Below, in pieces: positions 33,101 through 42,622 of a DNA stretch of 64,000 nucleotides; the stretch's first letter is position 1; each line of letters opens with the position of its first letter. Made by a program: the position numbers and the translations under genes. The stretch covers positions 124,001 to 188,000 of the forward strand of contig JAMWET010000809.1 in the NCBI GenBank assembly GCA_024036415.1, read 5' to 3'. Origin of the DNA: Prochilodus magdalenae (Eukaryota > Chordata > Actinopteri > Characiformes > Prochilodontidae). Below the pieces are notes generated by a model. It saw nothing but the letters and a program-made list of their open reading frames with translations. It had not been told where the DNA came from and ran no database searches.

Positions 33101-36100
33101 TTAGAGCTACTAGGTGCTCCTATGTGGTAAGTGTGGCTGATGTAATAAGTGTAGAAGCAGGGAGGTGTACTCAGTAAAGTGGCCGGTCGGTGGATATATT
33201 GTTGTATAGCACTGCTATCAGATTTAATAACATGTTAAAGTCAAGTGTTCAAAAGTAACTTGTTTATAATGTCATGTTTCAGTGTCAGAGCAGCTAAGGG
33301 CACCAGGCAGTACAGTCCGGCTCCAGGAGGGAATGATGCTGGACTGTTTATGTCCCTGGACGGGACAACTCAGCATGGTCTCCTGGACTAAGCAGCCTAA
33401 TAAGACCCCGGTGGCCATCTACCACCCTGAATTCGGCGTTAACTTCGGTGCACTGTACGAGAGCCGAGTGGAGTTTGTCAAAGCTTCATCCCTGGACGGC
33501 AGCATCATCATAATGAATGTGACGGAGGAGGACCTGGGCCTGTACAGCTGCTCTATGCAGACTTTCCCCCAAGGCTCCTGGACCAAAGACACACTGGTGG
33601 AAAAAATGCTGGGTAAAGAGAAAATCTAAGTTGTTTCAGAAAGCGTAGGGTTTTATGGAAGCAGATTCCAACACATAAAAAAAATATAAATATTAAGTTA
33701 TTATAGAATATTAATTAATAAACCCTTATTAAACCCTTAAAGCCTTATTTGGATAATAGCTAATAACTATTATTAGTTCATTATGGCATCTCATATTTAT
33801 GACTTACTACCTGATCATTACATTTAATCTTATTTCATAATAATGTCTTGTTATCTCAATCTCAAGACATACTAATCCTAAATGACGTACCACTTTACAA
33901 GAATGAGTCGGTTTCACAATGAACAAGGGGAAAGTTTCATATAATTATGAGCTACTGTGCCAGATTCATTAAAACCTTACACATAGAAAAAAAAACTTAA
34001 TAACAACATCTCAAAGTTCCGCATACAGGGTTTTTTTAGGTGTGCAAGGTTTTATTTCTCAACGGTAAGAATTCAAGCCTTACCATTGCAAGGAAGCAAT
34101 AGTTTTAAATCATTTATATAGCAAGTAAAAATTAAATTGAAATACTGATACTCCTTTTACTATGGCATACAGTTTTAGCTACTATTCCTCAAGAATTCAG
34201 TGTACACATGTGAAAATAAAATTTCATCTAGTAAATATACAATATTGACTGGTAAAAGTTAAAATTTTCAAAGTTTTGAAATTTTATCATTAAATGAAAA
34301 AAGGTTAAAAGCTAAAACAACTACAGAACTACAAAAATTAATTGTAAACTCAACCAGATTACCTTTCACCTATTTAAATTTTTTATCTATAGTTATGAGC
34401 TAAAGCTATTTTTCACACACAGAATGCAGAACATGGAATCTGATTCAGGAAGAAGCAGCTAGTTGAAATGCAGTGCCTGTTAAATCTGCCAATCTGAAAT
34501 CCTGCTCAGGTCTTTTTGATTGCAGGTTTTTGTTTGAGTCGATGAACATGAATTATTGTTTGATTACTTGCATTTGAATTCGAACATGATGGGAAATATT
34601 GTAGATAATATACTTTAATCCACAGTCACCCTCAGACTGGTCCGGGGATTGTTTGATAGCGTGAATCTACATATTTAAGTAAAGGAAACAAGCTGCCATA
34701 TGGTGTATGAATAAGTAAACACGTTTCCTCCTCACTCTTTACTTTTAATATCAAAATAAATCTTTGTTTGATGTGTGTTTAATGAATCTGGCCCACTATC
34801 TCACTTTTGTCTTGCTGTCTTATTATTAAACTCTTTATTTTTACATCACATGGGCTTTTACAGAGTGATGCAATTTTTATAATTATCAACACATTTTGTT
34901 CTGATTAAAATCAGGTCTTTGTATTTTTGACAAGGGTTTTTGTTTGCGTAGTCTAGCTCTATTGAATATATCAGCGTAAGGTTAAAATGGGTTAATTAAC
35001 CACAGACATTTCCTCAGCACATTTTTACGCTTGCCAGTTATGTGCCAGTTATTTTGGAGGTGATTGTATAAGCTTTGTAACTCTCTAACCGGGCTTCCTT
35101 TTAAACATTCTGCAAACATTATGTGCATTGGAGCAACCCAGACGGACAGGTTTAACTCCTTATAGACCTTTGCCATTATTTTATGAAATCTCCATGCTGC
35201 CTGAATATCATTACCCGTTTTTCAAATAAGCTTAGGATTCTGCATTTCAGACTTTCAATATTTACCTTCAAAGTGCTATGCTTGGATCATCTGCATGGCC
35301 AGCTGTTTCCACTGATAAGAGAGTCACCATTTTGTTACCAAAGCTGACCGACTGTGTGGGGTGTGGGGTATGGGGTAGTGGGTGAAATGTTTGGCGTTGG
35401 CACTGTTGTATATACACTGTATGCCAAGCAGTAAGATCAAGTGAAACTAAATCATGTGACTTGCGGCTACATCATCAGCTATGGGGAAAAACCCCTTTTC
35501 CATTACCTGTTTTCACATTTCAGCTTTAGTGATATTCACACTTTCACACCTCATCCTAGCATAAAAACTCTTTTGCAGAATTTGGGTGGTTATTTTTTCT
35601 GAATTTCTGGCTTTTCTATTCTTTCTTGGTGGATGGAAAAGTTGTTTGTGTCCTGAAATTGCTGCTTATTATTGTTATCAATCATCATCATTACTCATTT
35701 ATTTTCTCAGTGAAAACAAGATTACACATCCCCTACAGGGAACAGATTTTAATATGGAATTTTTATGCAATTTCAATTTTTTTTGTTCAATATTTGGGGG
35801 AAAGGTGACATGCCTTTTGCACATTACACATTGTATGTTTTGTGTGATGTGTTCATATATTTTCACTATGAAATCTGCAATAGATGGAATTTGACCTGGA
35901 GTGTTTCAGCCCAGATTGCTTTTTAAATGAGCGTGTGAATCAGAACAGAGGTCATTTACATATATCTTCACAATAGCAAAACATTTATTTGTTTTGAATA
36001 ATGAGAGGTGGGAAGAGAATTACAGGTATTAAAAAGTAAGATATGGGTCCATTCAAACAAGCAAAGTTACAAAGAAAGATTTCAGCTCTGTAAAACAGCT

Positions 36101-39100
36101 CTTACAGTTACAGCCATAATAACAACCAGAGTTGTTTCTCTGTTTCTCCTGCAGTGGTCTCAACCACCTCCTCCATCCATCCTGACGCCGAACTCACCAT
36201 TCCAGAGAATGAAAACCTGACCATCCGGTGTAAAGCTCATGCTGGAGCTGTGAGCGAGGTCAGCGTAGAGAAGCTACAGTCAGGGCAGGAGGGCGACACT
36301 CTGTTGGGAGTGTGCAAGGTGCTGGCGGACAGCGTAGAGGTCACTGAGTTTGTCAACAGAATCACAGTGAACTGCAGTGATGACTTACAGATGAGCGTGC
36401 ACCTGAACGGTGTGACGGAGGATGACAGAGGGCTTTATCGTTGCAACTTCAGCATGGACACTGGTACTCAGACTACCAGCATCATCCTGCTGACCACCTT
36501 ACCCACTAAAGGTCAGAGCTTATTTCATAATAACATTCCTCATCCCTTAAATTCTAGGCTTATTGTTTAGTAGCTACAAACCTCAGCTCCAGAAAGGCCT
36601 GTGAAATATAAAAACAGACCTTTAAGCATGTATTATGAGGCTGATTCCTGCAGCACATTCCAAATAGGTTGGGACATGACCAGTTAAAATTTAGGAACTG
36701 TGTGAAGGGTTCAGCACACTGGAAAAAGATTCCACAATCATGCCTGGGTTTACATGAAGATCTTAGAAAGGCCTGGTCTTTTCTAAGCCAGGCTTGGCAA
36801 AATGTGTGCCTGCAGATAACACAACATTTACGTTCAATGTTCCTCAATAGCAAAGATTTTCAGTATTTTACCTTCTGCAGTGTGTGATATCATCAAAACA
36901 TTCAGAGTATCTGGAGAGGGCTGTGTGGAAAGTGCAAGGATGAAAATCACACTTGAATGAAATAAGAAATATTTAACTGGAGTCAATAATCACTGTAAAT
37001 GTTTATTGCTGCCCTCACAAATGCAAATTAAGACTGCACTGCAGAAGCCATGTGTCATCAATGTCCAGAAACATCACTGACTTCTCTGGGCTTGAGCTGG
37101 AATTCATCTGATAACGTGAATTTTGGTCTGACAAATCTACTTTTCATATTTCCAGGCCAAGGAGGAAAACTTTCAGGCCGAAAGTTTAAAGTTCAAAAGG
37201 CAGGCTCGGCATGGGGGTGTATCTGTAGATTATTCAAATTGTATACTATAGCTTTTCTGGAAAGTGTTAAAAGCATGAAACCCTTACTTGAGTAAAAACA
37301 GAAATGGCCTCGCTAAAAGGTATATGTTTGTAAATGTATTTAAATATCAAAAGTAAACTTATTGTAAGATATTTGCCCAAAACACTGCTGGACTATCAGC
37401 TACCCGATTATAATATCGTCGCTGTCCAAAGAAAAACAGGGATCTCCAAAATGGCAACATTACAGGAGAGACCAAAAACCTCATTTAATTTGACTGGAAG
37501 TCAATGGAACCAGATGCGATATATTCCACACAACTTGACACAACTATGTGACCACTGTTTGGGCTTTGTGTTCATATACCTGTTCCTGCATAAGAGGGCA
37601 ACATAACCTTCAGTTTCTAATTTGAGCTAAAACCTCCTTGATAATCTGGAGTGCTGGTACATTCCACACGTCCGGTCTATTAACGTTTTATTTCTTTGAT
37701 ATTAGAATTCAGAAATCTTCAGGACATGATGTACATATATATCGGAGGAGGAGTAGCAGGTGCATTCATACTGATGAGTGGAGTTGTCTTACTGATATGG
37801 CTGAGCAGGTATGATATTTACACCACGACACCTGTTTGCTTGTGTATGGATTTGCTAATAAACCCACCCCCCCAAAAAAAATCTTTGTAATTTTTGCAGT
37901 CCATGAAGGACTTTATCAGAATAAAGTCACTGCTTCTTGCAGTTAACTCCAGTGTAGAGCTGCACAATACATTGTTTGTTAAATATTGCCATATTGACCA
38001 TTATACTGATATTACAGAAGATTTTCTGTGAGTGATTTTACTGAATTTCTGTATTTATCAAAAATAAATATGCAATTTGTCAAAAATAGTTTATTAATTC
38101 ATCTTAAAAATGAATCTTTTGCAAATTTTAAATGTCTTTAACCTGTGCATTTGAATATATTGCATGTATCACAATTACCAAATATAGAAATTTAATCACA
38201 ATTTGTACATGGTTTTGAAGAAACTTACAATGTGATGTTCCTTAAGGTCTAAGGTTTAGTTTCTCAGTCTATTAAAAGTTATATGTGTTCTCCAGGTTTA
38301 CTGTCTGAAGCAACACCTCATATCTACAATAAAACTTTTCAGGAGGAAAACAAAGGCTGTAACCTACAGTGTAAATTAAAGAGCAGTTACAAAAATATGC
38401 ATTTCTGCTTTCTGCAATTCACTGCTTGAAATGTCATTCATAGTCATTTAATGTAAAATGTTTCACTGTAGAGACTCTGATTACAGTCTAGGGTTGTGAT
38501 GTCCAGACACCATACAGACATTGTGTTTTGTAAACAAAACCACCAGTGAACTTCCTCATGTTTATTTTATAGTTTTATATCTTGACGATTTTAAAATAGT
38601 CTGAAATCTGAGAAAGTAACATGACACTCATGACACTGTGCATGCATATGTTATTAAAATCTTCAAATATTGTCTTAAAAACATCAGGCAGTTTTTAATA
38701 ACTTTGCAATGAGCTTTTAGACGTCTGATGAACACCACTCTGTACATTTGTGACTGTAAAATTCAAAATGCATTTCATACCAAACTACTCTGAATGAATT
38801 GGTTTCCGTGAGTTATGCAAAGAATTCCCCATCTTTAACACAACAATATTTATTTCTAGATGAACAATATCAGTTGCTATTGATTAAAGTAATAGTAATT
38901 ATTAATGCTATTACTCTTGTATCTAATACTGGTAGCAAGTTCAAAGCTATCTGCATAATGTCACAAAGCCCACTCCTAAGCACTGAATTACATATTTACA
39001 AATAAATACTCATATAATCCTGTCTCGATTCTCAAGATGACATGTTTTGACATTCTATTGATCTAAAGTGACAGACACTTATTCCATGTATACCTTTGTT

Positions 39101-41402
39101 GTGAAGCATCATTCCTTATTAATAGAACTTAATACAGAGGCTCACCTGAGAACTCCATATATCAGCATAGACTGCACGCTAAGGCATTTTTACATATGAT
39201 GTTTATTATTATTCTAACACTGCTTTATGAAAATGTCATCCAGTACTTATGCAGGTGTTATACAGTCTCTAAGTAGGTAGCCTTTAAATTGAGTGCTGGC
39301 TTAATATTTAGTAACCTTGCTCATTTCACAATGCGGTGTGCTTTAATATCTCTGGTTTATAATGGCCTCCCACTCTGACATGTTTCAGGCGGAGGAGGAG
39401 GAGGAGAGAGGAGTACAGAATCCAGCTGCACCCTGCCAAGAGACGGGTAAATACATTAAATCAGTTCAGCTTCACAGAGCATAACGTTAAATGCTGCTTA
39501 CTTAATTAGCCCTGTGCCACTGTATAAAGGATGCCACCATTTTGAAGTGCTATAATCGTCAGCATTGCTGCGTACGGACGGACAGACATGCAGACAGATC
39601 TTCATGTTTTTTGCCGTCTACGTGATTATTTTTTGCGATCTGTCGTAATCATAATCTTAAAGACATTTTCATCTAAAGGTGTGTAATTAAACCCTTAAAC
39701 CTGTTTCTTGGGCGAATGCAACTAGTGAACCAATTTCATTGTGAAAAAGAAGTCGGTTCTGTTGGAAAACCATCCCAGAAGGTTTATGGAGAAGCTACTT
39801 AAGAGAAGGCCAAGAGTGTGAATCTAAAATAGGAGACGTTTTTGCTGACTTAGCAATTCCAACAGTACTGTGCAAAAGTTGTGGGTCTTCTACTGAGTCA
39901 GAATAACATTCGAATAGCAGCAGATAGCTTTTCAGGAGGTATTTCTGAGTTTAGATATAAGCTAACCTGCTTGCAAAGAAAGGAAAGTCAAAGCATAATG
40001 TGTGGGGGGAGAAAAGGATTTTCCAAAAAACTACAGAGAAAATGTGCAAGGCCTTCCAATAAAACTGCTTCCATCAAAGTATGGTCTGAACCCTCCATCC
40101 CTGCTCGTCTTGTATGGCTTGCTTATTTCCAGGACAAAATAAGACCAGTTCAGGTCAAATCCTGTGAAAGTTCTGTTACAGATAAAACTAGCTTAATGAC
40201 TTTAGTGAGTGTGTGGACACTCTTTCCTACTATGGTCCTTTATTTATTTATTCATTCATTTATTTCATGATACATGACATGCATCGCAATATTTTAACAC
40301 ACAAATAAATTGCAGTAGTGGAGTAGTGTCATTCCTTAAAACAGCCATCCAAAGCTATGGCCTACAGTGATCATCATTTCACATACTGTACTCACACATA
40401 CTGTACTCCACTAAATTCACTTTATCTTTTCATCGAAACATGCGTTTATGTTTCAAAATGTGCTCAGTGAAGCATATTGTGTATCATGAGAGTAAAATTG
40501 ATCATTTATGATGATAAAGACCACCTTCAGTCTGTTGGGATGCATAGCAAACAGTCCTTACTAAGAAGATCGGCTAATCAAACAAAGAAGCTGCTGGTGT
40601 TCTCAAAACGATGGATTAACCTCCACCCCTGCTAAATGGGTTTTTCTGGTATTTGATGGTTGTGGAAAAGCAGACAATGCAAACTTCTAAGACTGAACTT
40701 TGGAGGTATGAGTCTCCTGAGAAGAATGATTGCTGCAACAATGAGAGCAGATACAAAAATGTTTTTTCTGACACTGAATAGCTTGCATTATTATTATTAT
40801 TTTGGACAGCAAATTAAATAGGCTTTTGCATTGTACTGTATGTTATTACGTATTCTCTAAAATGTAGAACAGTAAAGAAAAGTAAAGAAAACACTAAATA
40901 AATAAATAAATACAGTAAAAACAGTAAGTATATCCAAACCATTGGCAGGTCCTGTAGGTGATTGAAGCGTTTACAGCGTACCCCTGAAAGAATGCCTCTG
41001 AAGACTTGTCTCTTATCATAAATCAGAGAGCACAGACATGCTGACATTTCTATCAGGTTCCTGATAATGAACCTAATGTTGAAAAATGGCAAAACATCCT
41101 TTTAACAGTGAGCACAGGTGCCCTTCCACTGGCAGCTAATGGTAACACTCAAGTTCTAACAAATGAAGCCCATCACTGCAGTTCTGGCTGACACCACATT
41201 TGTTTGTCAGACACTACTCACATCTTCATTTCTGACGAATATAACCTCATCTTTTTATGTTTCCTTATAGCAGCATAATGATTATGAGCAAGGAGCAGTG
41301 TATGACAGGATGAAAAAGGGCGCAAAGCACCAGAGAAAGAATAGTCCTGTGTACGTAAACCTGCAAACTGTACGAGCATACAAGAAGAAAAGACAAAGAT
41401 GA
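30115..41402 (+). CDS. CD226: CD226 (DNAM-1)-like receptor, complete gene
   Basis: Six coding exons (30115-30181, 33283-33612, 36155-36511, 37706-37808, 39389-39446, 41271-41402) total 1,047 nt, giving 348 residues (the human protein is 336). CD226 is an activating adhesion receptor of T and NK cells that binds nectin-family ligands (PVR, nectin-2). Layout: signal peptide 1-22; Ig1 with C44, W57 and C112; Ig2 with C158 and C229; TM about 259-284; a run of seven Arg; tail with Y333-V-N. SCSMQTFPQGSW in Ig1, the Arg run and the tail Tyr-Val-Asn correspond to features of mammalian CD226. N-glycosylation sequons at N101, N153, N205 and N230. Position between RTTN and DOK6 matches human. Confidence 0.9.
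31513..32545 (+). mobile_element. Tc1-like element, decayed (family B, copy 1)
   Basis: Starts near 'taagttccagaatagttgggacagg', followed by 'ggtataaaaggagcat' and 'ggttcaccactttgc.acaa'. Further transposase-derived phrases follow ('gaccttcgatcc', 'atggacgtcatgttctcc'), ending near 'acgtgtttcaggcatta'. It is shorter than a full copy and has no open transposase. Confidence 0.7.
32745..33195. mobile_element. GTGAGTGGATCAGA-type repeat (family C, copy 1)
   Basis: Shares with 50036-50527 the phrases 'gttggtggatcagacacag', 'tttaaacactgtgtcc', 'cagagaatcagatgga' and 'gtgctcctat.tggtaagtg'. A moderate-size nonautonomous repeat, probably a DNA transposon; class uncertain. Confidence 0.65.
33283..33612 (+). 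CDS. CD226: CD226 exon 2, Ig domain 1
   Basis: 330 nt, phase 1-1, the normal symmetry of Ig-domain exons. Acceptor gtcatgtttcag, donor CTGG|gtaaag. The V-type fold shows Cys at MLDC (C44), W57 (VSW), the EEDLGLYSC motif (C112) and TFPQGSW, a hallmark of the CD226 membrane-distal domain. Confidence 0.92.
33613..36154 (+). other. CD226 intron 2, 2.5 kb
   Basis: AT-rich; no gene or clear repeat boundary recognised. Bases 35895-35985 ('gtgtttcagcccagattgctttttaa...catttacatatatctt') resemble 53218-53300, suggesting another dispersed repeat. Confidence 0.5.
36155..36511 (+). CDS. CD226: CD226 exon 3, Ig domain 2
   Basis: 357 nt, phase 1-1. Acceptor tttctcctgcag, donor AAAG|gtcaga. Key Cys are C158 (TIRC) and C229 (DDRGLYRC); extra cysteines C186 and C206 could pair. 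Sequons lie at N153, N205 and N230. Confidence 0.92.
36648..37222 (+). mobile_element. Tc1-like element fragment (family B, copy 2)
   Basis: Starts 'gcagcacattccaaataggttgggaca' and includes 'gatatcatcaaaacattcagagtatctggaga', a phrase of the HTH-coding part, and 'aaagttcaaaaggca.gctc' near the end. Several internal deletions. Confidence 0.7.
37421..37520 (+). mobile_element. Family-M MITE internal fragment
   Basis: 'tccaaaatggcaac.ttacagg', 'aaacctcattta' and 'gaagtcaatgg' match, inverted, the middle of the copy at 47951-48668. Confidence 0.55.
37706..37808 (+). CDS. CD226: CD226 exon 4, transmembrane segment
   Basis: 103 nt, phase 1 in and phase 2 out. Encodes a short stalk EFRNLQD and then a Gly-rich hydrophobic helix, GGGVAGAFILMSGVVLLIWL. 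Acceptor tttgatattag, donor GCAG|gtatga. Confidence 0.88.
37809..39388 (+). other. CD226 intron 4, 1.6 kb
   Basis: Bases 38460-38828 are a family-M MITE copy. The rest is AT-rich and unassigned. Confidence 0.55.
38460..38828 (+). mobile_element. Family-M MITE copy
   Basis: 'gtgatgtccagacacca' and 'accaccagtgaac' lie inside. The right end is 'gcatttcataccaaactactctgaatgaattgg', a TIR relic of the family. Confidence 0.55.
39389..39446 (+). CDS. CD226: CD226 exon 5, Arg-rich stop-transfer
   Basis: 58 nt, phase 2 in and phase 0 out. Encodes a run of Arg (R286-R292) followed by EEYRIQLHPAKRR. The acceptor gacatgtttcag is strong; the donor is CGG|gtaaat. The Arg run directly after the TM matches the mammalian protein's layout. 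Confidence 0.85.
39447..41270 (+). other. CD226 intron 5, 1.8 kb
   Basis: Bases 39865-40800 look like an old Tc1-type repeat: the left end 'cagtactgtgcaaaagttgtgg' is a typical fish Tc1/MITE terminus. The open frame at 39881-40270 lies inside it and is not a convincing gene. Confidence 0.5.
39865..40850. mobile_element. Tc1-type repeat, decayed
   Basis: The left terminus resembles 'cagtactgtgcaaaagt...'. Phrases such as 'aatgtgcaaggccttccaataaaac' are probably non-coding interior. The right end is not certain. Confidence 0.35.
41271..41402 (+). CDS. CD226: CD226 exon 6, cytoplasmic tail and stop
   Basis: 132 nt, phase 0 in, TGA at 41400-41402. Acceptor atgtttccttatag. Tail tyrosines are Y310 (NDYE), Y316 (VYDRM), Y333 (SPVYVNLQ) and Y342. 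Y333-V-N fits a Grb2-SH2 docking site (YxN) and is the likely counterpart of the mammalian ITT-like tyrosine. The C-terminus is strongly basic. Confidence 0.9.
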   Translation, partial: QHNDYEQGAVYDRMKKGAKHQRKNSPVYVNLQTVRAYKKKRQR

Positions 41403-41580
41403 ATCCTCCAACTCCGAGCTCTGTTCAGCTCTTTTGACTGACATTCCAGCTGCTGGTGATGTTTGACCGGTGGGCACAGAACATGGGTTAACTATGTGTG
41501 GAAAGGTGCAGATACTGACCAAATCTAACACATACTAATGTATGAAAGTGGACAATAGTGATGATATACAGGGCTCCAGA

Positions 41581-41590
41581 CATCATCATC

Positions 41591-41622
<32 letters not shown>

Positions 41623-41624
41623 CA
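41581..41624. repeat. (CAT)n microsatellite in likely CD226 3' UTR
   Basis: About 14 CAT units with one CAC interruption, 180 bp after the CD226 stop codon. Confidence 0.92.
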
Positions 41625-42033
41625 CTACTGCTGGACTAACTGTTATTCGATGCATTATTTGCTCTCACAGCATCAGAAATCAGATATTTATGTATTGTGC
41701 TGAGTAGATATACATTACTTCCTTTCTTTCCCTGACACCCCACGCTCCACCCACAAGCCTGTTCTTCAGTGACAGCTGTTAATAGGTTAGACCAGAAATC
41801 CGCGAATGTATTACAAGACGTACTGACTTTAAAATCATATCAGTTTGATCTGAATTTAGGAGTATCTATTATATTAGCTATTACAGAATAACCGTTTATC
41901 ATCATTCCAGATAACTCTGAACCCAGTTGCTAATAAGCTCACAAGACAAAACATTAGTCAACTTGTGTGTTTAAGATGGTAGTAAATTCAGGCTCCTTGT
42001 GATGGGATGATGGGGTTATAACACACTCGTGGG

Positions 42034-42330
42034 GTGTGTGACAGGATTCATAGCTTGAGGTGGTACAGTGCACTGAATGTCTTGTTTGATGTGTGGAAAA
42101 TGGCTCCAAAGCCGATGTTAATGATTGTATTTGGGCATGCCAAAGCCCGTAGCGTAAAGGCAGTAGAGGCATTTGCAGACGTATGGAAGTGTAGGGTCAT
42201 ACAGGTCTACCAGCGGTGGCAGAAATCCCAGTCTACAGGAAACTCTCCTCAGAATTGTGCCAGGGAAGGCATCCACCAAATCTGGCCAACTGCACAATTC
42301 TTTGATGTAAGAGAGGCTGAACATTGATGT
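42034..42330 (+). pseudogene. Tc1-like transposase N-terminal relic
   Basis: The frame with APKPML...VFGHAK and VIQVYQRWQKSQSTGN resembles the HTH and following linker of Tc1 transposases (the 'VYRxWQK' helix). No catalytic part follows in frame. Confidence 0.45.
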
Positions 42331-42517
42331 GCCCTACATGCAGAAACTTGTCCAGTTTATGCCAAATTGAACTAGCTCTTATCCATGCTCATGGATGTAT
42401 AACACACTATTAGATACACCTTAGTCACAGGTGACAACTGTTTATCTGGTGAGCTTAGAGCTTGGGTTTAACAGCCAAAGCAACTGCATTACATTGTTTA
42501 AAGTGTACATTTAAAGC

Positions 42518-42622
42518 GAGTTATTCATTCATACTAATGAGAAACTGTAGAGAAGTTATTTTTACAATATCTACATTTAGAGTCGTGTTTTACCGTTGCT
42601 CATTAGGCAGAACGAATAACTC
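42518..42622. repeat. Imperfect inverted repeat, 24-bp arms
   Basis: Left arm 42518-42541 and right arm 42599-42622 match at about 20 of 24 positions when one is reversed, with 57 bp between them. The core segments gagttattc and ctaatgag are exact. Confidence 0.75.

Larger units (their letters stand above)
30182..33282 (+). other. CD226 intron 1, 3.1 kb
   Basis: Contains AT-rich DNA (30640-30720), a decayed Tc1-like element (31513-32545) and a GTGAGTGGATCAGA-type repeat (32745-33195) that ends 88 bp before the Ig1 exon. Confidence 0.65.
36512..37705 (+). other. CD226 intron 3, 1.2 kb
   Basis: Mostly filled by a second family-B Tc1 fragment (36648-37222) and a family-M MITE fragment (37421-37520). 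Confidence 0.65.

Noticed and set aside
39881..40270. 129-codon plus frame
   Set aside because: Sits inside a Tc1-type repeat beginning cagtactgtgcaaaagt; no domain and no splice fit with CD226.
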